DNA of 64,000 nucleotides, from NCBI GenBank assembly GCA_014728115.1, contig WJME01000125.1, positions 1-64,000 of the forward strand, read 5' to 3'. The position numbers were made by a program, and so were the translations under genes. The notes under the pieces were generated by a model. It saw only the letters and a list, made by a program, of their open reading frames with translations. It searched no databases and was not told the origin of the DNA. Origin of the DNA: Candidatus Zhuqueibacterota bacterium (GTDB lineage Bacteria > Zhuqueibacterota > Zhuqueibacteria > Residuimicrobiales > Oceaniaggregativiventaceae). Shown in pieces: positions 50,393-60,333 of the stretch; the stretch's first letter is position 1; every line of letters starts with the position of its first letter.

Positions 50393-51817
50393 CTATTGCG
50401 GCATGATGAGAATCTCGATTTTGCCGGTGCCGCTTTCCAGGGGCTGCATGGCCTTGCCGATGATGGTTCCCACACGGTGTTCTGTGGCTTTCATGGCATG
50501 TCCCGGAATGGTAGAGCTGGTCAAAAGATCGCCTCGCAGGATAGGTCCGTTTTCTGCAGAGACTTTACAGGGCACAATGCCGGTGATGGCCACGGGAATT
50601 TCGTTGTCCTGGCGATCCTGCATTGGATGCACGGATCCCACGAATCCGGGTTTGGTGGAATAGACCCCGATGAGGCGGGTCGAATAGGGATCTGTGCTTA
50701 CCGTGACGGCTCTGTCCTTATCCTGACTGATTACCATGACATCACCGGGCTCGAATCGGTTGGCGAGTCCGTCGGTTTCGATCAGTTCGGCAAAATCCGC
50801 TGCGCCCTGCCAGCCACCGTCGGCATAGGCTGTGCCGTTATTGGTGACTCTGAATTGCGGATTCGCATCGCTTCCTGCATAGATATAATCGCCCGAGATA
50901 TTTTCATAGATATGCAGGCCATGCATTCCGGCCTTGATCACGCGTAAGCCATCATGTCCTGCTTCTATGACCTGTATCCCATTGCCCTTCACTTTGTCAA
51001 CCATCAGGGCATCATAAACCGCACTCACGATTCTGATGCCACTGCCGTCTGCAGAGTAGACCTGCAGACCATTGCCTTTTGTATGAGCGACATCAAAGCC
51101 ATGACCTGCCGCTTCCTTGATATGTACCCCGTGAGTACCGGCATTTTCTACATGGATTCCCGCTTTACCCGACATTGGGATATGAATACTGTGATTGTTG
51201 TCGCTTTTGCCCTGCAGGCCGTAGCCATTGACGCTGTGACCATATAGACCTACTCCGTTGCCCTGATTGGACAGACTCAGGACCGAATTATTATCATTTA
51301 CTGTAGAGTTTTCAGGCGTATCTTTTTGCAAATAGTTTCCGGAACCACCCCCTCCGGAGGGCAGGACGCTCGCAGGAAATTTTCCGCTGCCGTCCAGTGG
51401 TAGCAGCGTGTTCGGGGCCGGAGTCGGATTTACCGGAAAACCGGCGATGCTGTTGGTTTCTTCTGCGCGTAGGGCATAAGGCACCGATGCCAGAAACATT
51501 CGGGGCTGTAATTCAGGATCATTTCCGACTTTGATCCCCAAAAAATAAGGTTCATTAAAAGGCAAATTCAGAGGATTATTGCTTCCCAGAATGACATGAA
51601 AGAGTCCGCCTCCGATGAATACCGGATCATGGACTTCGGTCCACAAAGGATTTCCCGGTTCATCATACAGAGTAAATGTAAGCTTATAGTTACCTTCCGC
51701 TACCGGCATTTCATCTGTCCCCAGCAGCACACCCTGATAAGTGATCTCGCGGGGTACCTGTGCCTGCAGAAAATAGCTGCAGCACAGTATGATGAATATC
51801 AATAAAATGCGTTTCAT
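50393..51817 (-). CDS. Secreted repeat protein with tail-fibre/beta-helix-like repeats
   Basis: Signal peptide; N-term 'REITYQGVLLGTDEMPVAEGNYKLTFTLYDE'; repeats 'GIHVENAGTHGVHIKEAAGHGFDVAHTKGNGLQVYSADGSGIRI'. Confidence 0.7.
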   Translation of the reverse strand: MKRILLIFIILCCSYFLQAQVPREITYQGVLLGTDEMPVAEGNYKLTFTLYDEPGNPLWTEVHDPVFIGGGLFHVILGSNNPLNLPFNEPYFLGIKVGNDPELQPRMFLASVPYALRAEETNSIAGFPVNPTPAPNTLLPLDGSGKFPASVLPSGGGGSGNYLQKDTPENSTVNDNNSVLSLSNQGNGVGLYGHSVNGYGLQGKSDNNHSIHIPMSGKAGIHVENAGTHGVHIKEAAGHGFDVAHTKGNGLQVYSADGSGIRIVSAVYDALMVDKVKGNGIQVIEAGHDGLRVIKAGMHGLHIYENISGDYIYAGSDANPQFRVTNNGTAYADGGWQGAADFAELIETDGLANRFEPGDVMVISQDKDRAVTVSTDPYSTRLIGVYSTKPGFVGSVHPMQDRQDNEIPVAITGIVPCKVSAENGPILRGDLLTSSTIPGHAMKATEHRVGTIIGKAMQPLESGTGKIEILIMPQ

Positions 51818-51845
51818 AATCACCTCGTTCGTTTGTTCAAGTGAC

Positions 51846-52460
51846 TTATTTTATAAACACCATAGAATTAACCGCTCGAAATAACGTGGACGGTGATGCT
51901 GTTGTTGCAGCTGTGATACGGTAAAAATAGGTACCAGAACTCACTATGGTGCCCTGGTCATCATGACCATTCCAGGTGATCGCGTTCAATCCAGCGGGGT
52001 GGGGTTGTTCGTTCATTAACAGTCGTACTCTTTGTCCGTAGAGATTGATGATTTCGAGGGTGACATTGCAGGGCTGGTTCAGAGAATAACGTATCGTGGT
52101 CGCCGGGTTGAATGGGTTGGGGTAATTTTGCTGCAGTTCGAATTCGACAGGCACGGGCTTATCAGGTTCATTGTCGATCCCAACGGGCATGGAACGCCGC
52201 ATCATCCAAAAGCCGCTTAACAAGAGATGGTTTGCTCCCTGGCAATCTCCTGTCACAGATTGACCGGCGGTCGCATATTCATAGTGACTGCCGTTTGACC
52301 CGATCACCGCACCGGAACCGATCACACTTGGACCCAGCATATGATTGGTTTGCAAGGGCGCGGAATTTTCCGATTCACCGGGTGTGCCGGACTTGCTCAA
52401 TGTAAAAGTCAAAAACAGTACCAACAATACCGGAAAAAACCATATTGTGTCTGATTTCAT
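51846..52460 (-). CDS. Secreted protein with C-terminal sorting domain
   Basis: 'ELQQNYPNPFNPATTIRYSLNQPCNVTLEIINLYGQRVRLL...SSGTYFYRI'. Confidence 0.8.
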   Translation of the reverse strand: MKSDTIWFFPVLLVLFLTFTLSKSGTPGESENSAPLQTNHMLGPSVIGSGAVIGSNGSHYEYATAGQSVTGDCQGANHLLLSGFWMMRRSMPVGIDNEPDKPVPVEFELQQNYPNPFNPATTIRYSLNQPCNVTLEIINLYGQRVRLLMNEQPHPAGLNAITWNGHDDQGTIVSSGTYFYRITAATTASPSTLFRAVNSMVFIK

Positions 52461-52850
52461 CTTGTCTCACCTCCTTTCCTGTTCTCGATTATGACCTATC
52501 TATTTTGCAAATAGACAGAATTTTCCTATCGAATACAGCGAATGGTTAAACAGATGTAAACAAGGAACAGGTCTATTGCGGCGTCCAGGGTCGTGTTTCG
52601 ATGACCGGTCAGGCTCTGAAGAAATTCAGGGGATGATAGTAGAGGTTTTGATCATTGTAGGCAGTGTACGATCCCCGCTTTTATATTTATAAGAGATTTT
52701 TATTAAAGATGCAAGTCTTTTTGTATATAAATATTATTATTTTTAGATGTATGCAAAGGATGTGCGCAGAGTCCGCAAAAAAACTCAGAGGCCGCTTGGA
52801 CGATACAACAGTAAACCACAGGAAGATTTCTCCTGGTTACGCTTTTCGAC

Positions 52851-53018
52851 CGCTAATAAACGCCAATGAACACAAATAAAGCACGCGCCAGGATGCACAA
52901 CGGTCGGGTATTTATTGGAAAAAAACTGCAAATTTATCTTGAATTAGAGCAAATAAAGCGAATTGGCGTTTATTTGCGTTCATTCGCGGTTCCGGTTCGA
53001 CCGCGAATGAACGCAAAT
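52851..53018. repeat. Intergenic inverted-repeat cluster, including perfect 19-bp hairpin (52972-52990 / 53000-53018)
   Basis: ATTTGCGTTCATTCGCGGT-tccggttcg-ACCGCGAATGAACGCAAAT; related sequence at 61101-61126. Confidence 0.8.
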
Positions 53019-53031
53019 GCAAAGAGTTGAC

Positions 53032-55359
53032 CTATCGTTTGATCAACCACACATCCGACACGTGCGAATAGTCGCGCCAGTTGAGATGCGACTCTTCCGG
53101 CTGGTCAAAGGTCAGCCGCATCTTGCCATCCCGGGTGATATGTTTGGGAATGACAAACTCTTTGAATTCGCCGATGCCTTTCTCATATTTGATCGGTTCC
53201 AGCCGCTCACCATCCACCCGCACCAGGGCATCACCATAGCCGCTGACGCGTAACAGATACCGGCCTTTGAAATCGAGGTTCTCGTATTCCAGTACCGGAT
53301 CGGTCTGAAAGAGCTGGGACGACAGGCGCTTGCGGCTAAAACCACCGTCCCACCAGGCCACATCTGTGGCATCATAAGAGGTGGTCAGTACGCGCGGACC
53401 CGTTTCAATGTTGGAGACATTGTCATAATAGCTGCCTTTACCCGGATTCTCCCAGGTGCGGATCACCTTCAGTCTGGATATCCTGTCCTCCTCGTTCTCC
53501 ATCTGCCGGATGTTGGCAAATTCGTCTTGCAGCCACCAGCGGTTGTTCAGTGGATGATCGACAAAATCGAGGATACAGCCACGCTGGGCGCTGGAAGCCT
53601 GGTATTTTTCCACACTGGTCTGCAAACCACAGGAGCGGAACAGCTCGTCGCAATAATGCACAATCTGGGCGCGCAGGTCCCGGGCGACAGGGGTGGTATC
53701 CGCTTTGTTGACGATGTCCAGAGCTATGGTCATGGCTTTATCACTGCCAAGGGTTTTGGCCTGTGCGAGGATATTGTTTGCCTGTGTCTCCAGCCCGGTT
53801 TCATAGATCTTGCGGCGGCGTTGATAGGTGTCGTAATAGGCGCGCAGCACCAGCATCTGCCAGCGCCAGTTATTGCTTAGCTGTGGATTTTCTTTTTCGA
53901 GATCCTGCCAAAAATCCAGGGTCATCTCGATCGCACCGTTCTGCCTGATGGGTCCGATCCAGTTCTGTTCCAGCGCAAAAATACCGTCGGCTGCGGATTC
54001 GGCCAGATCCGGACCGAAAAAGAAACGGCAATATTTGGTCATGATCTCGCGCACCGGCTTTTGAAGATCCCAGCCGCGCATGCTCCAGACGACCTTGTTG
54101 ACGTCGTCATGGCAGCCATCTGAATAGGCCACAAAGCCGTCAGTAAACGGGGCATAGGTGCCGTGGATCTGTGCATAATAATTGGGCTGCGGATTGATCC
54201 CTTCGCGTCCGATGGTGAGCGCATAAGCCTGATCGAAATTCAGAGCCGGATAATCGCAACGGACATTATGCGTGATATCCGGATAATGACGGTGTCTGTA
54301 TTTATCCGCCAGCCGGTGGCGGGTGTCCGCGACAAGCGGACTACTGGGTCCGGAGACCACGCCCATGAGCCAGTCCGGTTCATGCTCTTCCAGATAGGTA
54401 TAAAAATAGTCGATCTGCTCGGCACTGAAGCCCTGCAAAGAGATCCAGATGCCGGCCTCGGGATGGTATTTGACCAGCCGCTCGTGCAGATCTTTGAGAA
54501 AGGGCATGACGAGACGGGGATGATTGTGTCCCGGATCGCCGCCCGGGAAAAAGATATGGTCTAGTCTCGGCGTCGATTTGTAAAACTGTTCATGGGTGTC
54601 CAGCATGGCCTGACGTTTTTCGGTCTCTCTCAGATCGAATGTGGCCGGGGTCCATACCCAGTAATCGAGATCATAGGCTTGACAGATCTTGCTGATCTCG
54701 ATGTTCATCTCTTGTCGCGAGATGGGCATCAGTTCGCTGTCATTGCCTTTGCCGAAGGGAATATTTTCAACGGCATTGGTTCCGAACAGGGCCAGTTCGC
54801 GGATATACTGATCGTATTGTTCCACATCCCAGGCATCATAAGAGTTGGCGGTGTTGCGATACCCGAGCTGGTGACCGCGAACAGACTGTTCCGGGGCAGT
54901 GGCGATGTCGAGAGCCTGATTCAATACAACGCTGTTTTCTGACATGTTGACATGACGCAGGAGATGGCCAACGCCATAGACCGTTGCCCGGTCATCTGCC
55001 CCGATGATCCAGATAACGGGAGGGGTTGCATCGCTCTGTGTGACGATTCTGTATCCCTCGGGCCGGTTTTCCGGCAAATCCTTACCCTCTCCAAGGGGTA
55101 CGGTCCGGCCTGCCAGCTCTTTGTCTTTTGAGAGAACAATCGCTAGGGTGGGACCAGAGTCGTTCCACTGTTCAGCATGGCGCCATTCTAGGGCGGTTCG
55201 CCTGGCCACTTCTTCCTGTAAAATGTCGATAACGCTTTCCCGGACAGGCGATTCGATACTCGATGAGATGAGGATATCGGATCGACTGAGATCCATGGGT
55301 GCGGATAATACAAACGAAAATAACATCATGATCAATAGAATTGTTTTTCGCAAATCCAT
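53032..55359 (-). CDS. Glycoside hydrolase-like protein with GH20b/alpha-glucuronidase-type N-terminal domain
   Basis: 'YRIVTQ...PVIWIIGADDRATVYGVGHLLRHV' GH20N-like; 'RGHQLGYRNTANSYDAWDVEQYDQYIRELALFGTNAVE' barrel start. Confidence 0.65.
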   Translation of the reverse strand: MDLRKTILLIMMLFSFVLSAPMDLSRSDILISSSIESPVRESVIDILQEEVARRTALEWRHAEQWNDSGPTLAIVLSKDKELAGRTVPLGEGKDLPENRPEGYRIVTQSDATPPVIWIIGADDRATVYGVGHLLRHVNMSENSVVLNQALDIATAPEQSVRGHQLGYRNTANSYDAWDVEQYDQYIRELALFGTNAVENIPFGKGNDSELMPISRQEMNIEISKICQAYDLDYWVWTPATFDLRETEKRQAMLDTHEQFYKSTPRLDHIFFPGGDPGHNHPRLVMPFLKDLHERLVKYHPEAGIWISLQGFSAEQIDYFYTYLEEHEPDWLMGVVSGPSSPLVADTRHRLADKYRHRHYPDITHNVRCDYPALNFDQAYALTIGREGINPQPNYYAQIHGTYAPFTDGFVAYSDGCHDDVNKVVWSMRGWDLQKPVREIMTKYCRFFFGPDLAESAADGIFALEQNWIGPIRQNGAIEMTLDFWQDLEKENPQLSNNWRWQMLVLRAYYDTYQRRRKIYETGLETQANNILAQAKTLGSDKAMTIALDIVNKADTTPVARDLRAQIVHYCDELFRSCGLQTSVEKYQASSAQRGCILDFVDHPLNNRWWLQDEFANIRQMENEEDRISRLKVIRTWENPGKGSYYDNVSNIETGPRVLTTSYDATDVAWWDGGFSRKRLSSQLFQTDPVLEYENLDFKGRYLLRVSGYGDALVRVDGERLEPIKYEKGIGEFKEFVIPKHITRDGKMRLTFDQPEESHLNWRDYSHVSDVWLIKR

Positions 55360-55507
55360 TCCTTTCGTCTTGTGCTGATTTTTCTTTATCATAACAGATC
55401 TTCACGCAAATATAAAATTAACATACGAGACGCCAGGCCACCAAGAAAAAAATCAGAAATTTTCTTGGTGGCTTTTATTCCTGGCGCGAGAACAATCTCT
55501 TTATTTG

Positions 55508-57295
55508 CTAACTCACCCTTTTCACATCCGCCTGCCAGGGGCCTTTTTGTACCGATCCGAGTTCGAGTGTGGCTTTGAGGGAGGTGTCTCCCTTGACCAA
55601 AAGCAGATTTTTAAACACCAGTTCGGTTTGATCCCGGGTGATGGCCTGTTTCCATTCATTGTTGCCGATTCGCAGTATGGCCTGACCATCTTTTTGTTCG
55701 GAATGAAATCTCAACACCACATCATAGGTGCCCGACTCGGCGACATAGATCAGCCAGTGGCCATTGGAATCCTCGGCCCAGGGCCGGCCCTTGTCGTGCC
55801 GCCAGTCTTGTCTGGTCAAAGTAACCGGATTTTCATGCGGGGTGCCCACATGGATGCGCGGGGGGGCATAGTTGTCCGGTCGCGTGCTGCTGACCTCCTC
55901 GAACCACACCTCATAGGCCTTTTTCAGTTCTTGGACTTTATCCGGGTGTTGACCGGCGACATTGTTCATTTCATAGGGATCGTTTTGCATGTCATAGAGT
56001 TCGAATTGCGGGTCGCCCTCGAATGTCTCTTTGCCAAAGCCACTGTCGTGCAGCAGTTTCCAGCGTTGGCTGCGGATGGCAAAATTGTGAAATTTTACCG
56101 GTTGGTCCCCGCGGTGCGCCTGGATGACAATGGTACGATCCGGCCAGTCTACAGATTCGCCTTTGAGCAGAGCCCAAAAGCTCCTGCCATCCAGTTTGAG
56201 CGATTCCGGGATGCTCAGTTTGCAGGCCTCCATGACCGTAGGCAGGATATCGATATGCGCCACCACGCGGTCGTTCTGATGTCCGGCTTGCAGGACAGTG
56301 GGCCAGTGTGCGAACAGGGGAGAGCGGATCCCGCCTTCATAGACCGAAGCTTTGGCACCTTTGAATCCGGATACAAAGCGCCGGCCCTGCGGACCATTGT
56401 CCACCATGAACAGGACCAGGGTATTATCGGTGAGTTGCAGCTCGTTCAGTCGTTGCATCAGACGGCCTACATTTTGATCGATATTGGTGATCATGGCATA
56501 GAGCCGGGCCATGCGGTCCTGGTTGACCTCATGGCTGAGGGGATGGCCTTGATCCTGCGGAAACTGGTCGTTGCTCAGATCCATGGCTTTATAGTGTTCA
56601 TATAGCTCTTGTGGCACATCATGCAGTGGCGTGTGAGGAGCATTGGTGGGCAAATAGATGAAAAACGGTTGTTGTGGTCTGACGTTCTCCATCCATTGCA
56701 TGGCCTGATCGAAATAAATATCCGTGCAATAGCCCTGCATCTGTTTGGCCTCGCCATTGTGAAAGAGGATGGGATCGGTATATTTGTCTTCACCGCCCGG
56801 CGGATCCGAAGGTTGTCCAATGCCTCCGCCGCGGTGCACCAGCACCTCGTCAAAGCCCTGTTCCTGCGGTCGCATGGGATACGAATCTCCGAGATGCCAT
56901 TTTCCGAAAATGCCGGTGGCATAGCCGTTTTCATTGAGCAATTCGGCCAGGGTCACCTCTTCCGGCTCCATCATGGCACGGCCGATATAGGTATCGATGG
57001 CCCGGGTACGATAGTTGTATCGGCCGGTCATCAGACAGGCTCGGGTGGGTGCGCAGACCGGACTCACATAGTACTGAGTCATCTCGGCGCTCTCTTTGGC
57101 CAGCGCGTCCAGGTGGGGTGTTTTGATCACCGGATTGCCTTTGACACCCAGATCGCCATAACCCTGGTCGTCGGTGATGATGAGGATGACATTGGGCCGT
57201 TCGATCGACTCTTTGCGGCAGCCCATGGACAGTGGAAGGGAGGACGCAGCCGCGCCCATGGCCGCGGTTTTTAAAAATGCACGTCTTGAGATCAT
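55508..57295 (-). CDS. S1 family sulfatase (arylsulfatase), Tat-like signal
   Basis: 'MISRRAFLKTAAMGAAASS'; 'VILIITDDQGYGDLG'; FGly motif 'CAPTRACLMTGRY' (CAPTRA codons at 57038-57055); 'GKWHLGD'. Confidence 0.95.
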   Translation of the reverse strand: MISRRAFLKTAAMGAAASSLPLSMGCRKESIERPNVILIITDDQGYGDLGVKGNPVIKTPHLDALAKESAEMTQYYVSPVCAPTRACLMTGRYNYRTRAIDTYIGRAMMEPEEVTLAELLNENGYATGIFGKWHLGDSYPMRPQEQGFDEVLVHRGGGIGQPSDPPGGEDKYTDPILFHNGEAKQMQGYCTDIYFDQAMQWMENVRPQQPFFIYLPTNAPHTPLHDVPQELYEHYKAMDLSNDQFPQDQGHPLSHEVNQDRMARLYAMITNIDQNVGRLMQRLNELQLTDNTLVLFMVDNGPQGRRFVSGFKGAKASVYEGGIRSPLFAHWPTVLQAGHQNDRVVAHIDILPTVMEACKLSIPESLKLDGRSFWALLKGESVDWPDRTIVIQAHRGDQPVKFHNFAIRSQRWKLLHDSGFGKETFEGDPQFELYDMQNDPYEMNNVAGQHPDKVQELKKAYEVWFEEVSSTRPDNYAPPRIHVGTPHENPVTLTRQDWRHDKGRPWAEDSNGHWLIYVAESGTYDVVLRFHSEQKDGQAILRIGNNEWKQAITRDQTELVFKNLLLVKGDTSLKATLELGSVQKGPWQADVKRVS

Positions 57296-57587
57296 GATCA
57301 GGCTCCTTGGAGGGGGTTTATCAGTTTATAAGATGGACTCAACGTTAAGGCGCATGTGGGTGTAAGGTAGCGCCGAGATTGAAATATTGGGTCATGAACA
57401 ACTGTATATTTACTCGTCTCTATAAATTTTAATTTGTGTTTGGCAAAGATGGGTGTCGTTTTTTATTGATACGGGTTTTGGAGGAAATTTGCAAATAAAA
57501 AATCAAGATAATTGTCATCATGCTCTTTTTCCTTTTTTGGTGTTTTGGAAATTAGATCATGGGATAGAATTATTGGGTCATATGATA

Positions 57588-59741
57588 CTATTTGATTAAT
57601 AACATTTTTTTTCGTAAAACTTTAACGGGGGTACGCATTTCATAAAAATAGATACCACTCCCCAGAGTTCGATTTTCATAAAGTATCTCGTATGTTCCTT
57701 TCGATTGAAATTCATCAACCAGGTATTCAACAGGTCGTCCTAAAATATCAAATACACTCAACCGTACTTTTTGTGATTGATTTAAGGTGTATCGGATGGT
57801 AGTAGTTGAATTATAGGGATTTGGGTAATTTTGTTCTAGACTAAAAGAAATGGGGGATTGTGTCTGCACAGCTATATCTGTAATGTGGTCGATTCTATAT
57901 ACGAGTAAACCCATGGAAGATGTCGATATGAACATCATACCGTTAAAGATTTCAATGTCATAACAAGAATTTGCAACATCACAGGAGGTGATAATTTGAG
58001 GGTTTCCCGGATTAGATATATCAATTAAGAATATTCCGTTATTGTCTAATGTGATAACTATTGCAATATTGTTATTTAATTTTATTCTGAATGCCTTTTT
58101 TATCTGATCATATTTCCCTACTTCTTTAAGGGTAAATGGATCGTTAATATCCAGAATGCGCATTCCGGAATTAAAAGAAACAGTAAATATTAAATTTTCT
58201 TTAATGGCGATATCTTCTACTGGCTCCATATCATAACTGCTTATTATTGACATGTTCTTAGGGTCATTGACGTTTACCGAATATAACCCCATACGTCCGG
58301 AGGCTACAAGTGCCAGACTATCATGTAAAATAAAATTACCAAGAGAAATTGGAATTTCTTGCATACCAAGTATTTTCAAATTTTTCTGATCATGGACATC
58401 AAAAGCAACTAACCCACGTGTATTTATAGTCACATACAGGATGCTATCCCTCACTGCGAATTCGTATACATCATCTGAGCCCCTTGATCGTATAAACTTG
58501 CCGATTTGTTGGGGGTAAAGTGGATTGTTGATGTCAAAAAGGAAAAAACCCTGTGATTGATCAGCAACGATTGCCAAATTCTCATGGATATGAATATTTG
58601 TTGCAATACCAGGAATATCATAGATAGTGAGTAATTCTTGTTTGGTAGGACTATGAATATCATATACATATACACCTGCTTGGTGAGCTGCCAGGTAAAG
58701 CAAACCATCATGAATTACAAAATTTTTGCCAAAACCAGGAATTTGGTATGTTTCGAATATTTGAATATCTTTGGGATTTTTCATTTTTATTTTATGCAAG
58801 CCATACCACTCGTCCGCAATAAATATATTGTCCTCATTAACCGACATATCTATTCCATTGCCAGGTATTTCAACCGATCCTAATACAGCGGGTCTTTGCG
58901 GATTATGTAAATCGAGAACGTACAAACCATAGGGCCTTGTCTCTACTACATATGCGATTTTTCCTTTGATAGCGAATGTATTTACTTTTTCAATTACTCG
59001 ATAATTACTTATATATTCAGGAGATGCTGGATTGTTTGTGTCAAATATGATAATTCCATTTAATGGGTCCAAAAGATAAAGAATATTATCCAAATAAATG
59101 ACCTTCTTAGCAGAATACTCCACAGGTAAATGGCCGATTTGTTGAATTTTCTTAGGATCACTGGTATCGAGGATTTGAATTCCTTCCTGATCATCTGCAA
59201 CGTAGGCATAGTTTTCATGCAGGGCCACATCAAGTGCACTACCAGGTGTGTCAAATTCACCAATTTTTATCGGATGTGCAGGATTTTTTATATTCAGAAT
59301 GACAAGACCACCCCGGTAGCCATCAGCGATATAGGCCAGCGTGTCTTGGAGAGCCATATCATAGGCAAGCCCATCAGTATCGAAATGACCAATTTCTCGT
59401 GGATTCAGCGGATCTATCAAATCAATTATTCTGAGTCCTGCACCAAAGGCAGCAACGTAAGCATAGTGGCCTTGAACCTTGATCCCTTCCACTTGATCCG
59501 GTAAAGTAATCGAAGCTATTCGTTTGGCACGACATGTATCTGAAAATTCCAATATAGTAAGATTTGATCCTGCACCGATAAGAATATGAGACCCATAATT
59601 TTCCACAACCTTACATTTTATATCAATCGCTCCTAAAAGCTTACATCTTATATCTTCATTAGCGTATAGTGAATAAAAACAACATAATCCAATGTATACT
59701 ATCATCATACGTTTCATATATCTGAGGTGCTCCTCATCCAA
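57588..59741 (-). CDS. LVIVD-repeat beta-propeller protein with C-terminal sorting domain
   Basis: Repeats 'YAYVADDQEGIQILDTSDPKKIQQIG', 'YIADGYRGGLVILNIKNPAHPIKIGEFDTPG'; 'SLEQNYPNPYNSTTTIRYTL'. Confidence 0.88.
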   Translation of the reverse strand: MDEEHLRYMKRMMIVYIGLCCFYSLYANEDIRCKLLGAIDIKCKVVENYGSHILIGAGSNLTILEFSDTCRAKRIASITLPDQVEGIKVQGHYAYVAAFGAGLRIIDLIDPLNPREIGHFDTDGLAYDMALQDTLAYIADGYRGGLVILNIKNPAHPIKIGEFDTPGSALDVALHENYAYVADDQEGIQILDTSDPKKIQQIGHLPVEYSAKKVIYLDNILYLLDPLNGIIIFDTNNPASPEYISNYRVIEKVNTFAIKGKIAYVVETRPYGLYVLDLHNPQRPAVLGSVEIPGNGIDMSVNEDNIFIADEWYGLHKIKMKNPKDIQIFETYQIPGFGKNFVIHDGLLYLAAHQAGVYVYDIHSPTKQELLTIYDIPGIATNIHIHENLAIVADQSQGFFLFDINNPLYPQQIGKFIRSRGSDDVYEFAVRDSILYVTINTRGLVAFDVHDQKNLKILGMQEIPISLGNFILHDSLALVASGRMGLYSVNVNDPKNMSIISSYDMEPVEDIAIKENLIFTVSFNSGMRILDINDPFTLKEVGKYDQIKKAFRIKLNNNIAIVITLDNNGIFLIDISNPGNPQIITSCDVANSCYDIEIFNGMMFISTSSMGLLVYRIDHITDIAVQTQSPISFSLEQNYPNPYNSTTTIRYTLNQSQKVRLSVFDILGRPVEYLVDEFQSKGTYEILYENRTLGSGIYFYEMRTPVKVLRKKMLLIK

Positions 59742-59840
59742 AAGATCGAAAAGTTAGGAATATAATGGGTGTTGTTGGCTGTATCACTCGAAAGTATAGG
59801 AACTCTGCTTTTAAAAACCAAGACTGTTTTTGAAAAAATT

Positions 59841-60245
59841 CTAGACGTGCGCCAGGGCTGTCTTGCCCACAGGAAAGACATTGAATCCCATGTCATACAA
59901 TCGCTGATGGTCCAGGATATTGCGGCCGTCAAAGATAAAGGCCGGCTTGGGCATCGAGTCAAAGATTTTTTTATAATCCAGGGTTTTAAAGACATCCCAC
60001 TCGGTGAGTATTGCAATCGCATGGGCATCTTGTGCGGCTTTATAGGGATCCGGCTCCAGTTCGATACGATCCATGAGGTCCAGCAGATCGATCCGCGCAT
60101 TATCCAGGGCCTGGGGATCGGTGATGACGACCCTGGCCTGTTCCTGCACCAGTTGGCGGGTCACCTCTATGGCCGGAGATTCGCGTGTGTCGCCGGTATT
60201 GGCTTTGAATGCGAATCCGAACAGGGCGATGCGTTTTCCGACCAC
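59841..60245 (-). pseudogene. UDP-glucose/GDP-mannose dehydrogenase C-terminal domain remnant (N-terminal part missing)
   Basis: 'GKRIALFGFAFKANTGDTRESPAIEVTRQLVQEQARVVITDPQA...FIFDGRNILDHQRLYDMGFNVFPVG'; upstream in-frame stop and adjacent unrelated SDR gene. Confidence 0.75.
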
Positions 60246-60333
60246 GGTAGAGAGGTGGCCAGAGTGCTATATGTAAAGAAATAAGATTATTCGAGGAATG
60301 CAAGCAAAAGCAATCCAAAAATTGACAGATATG

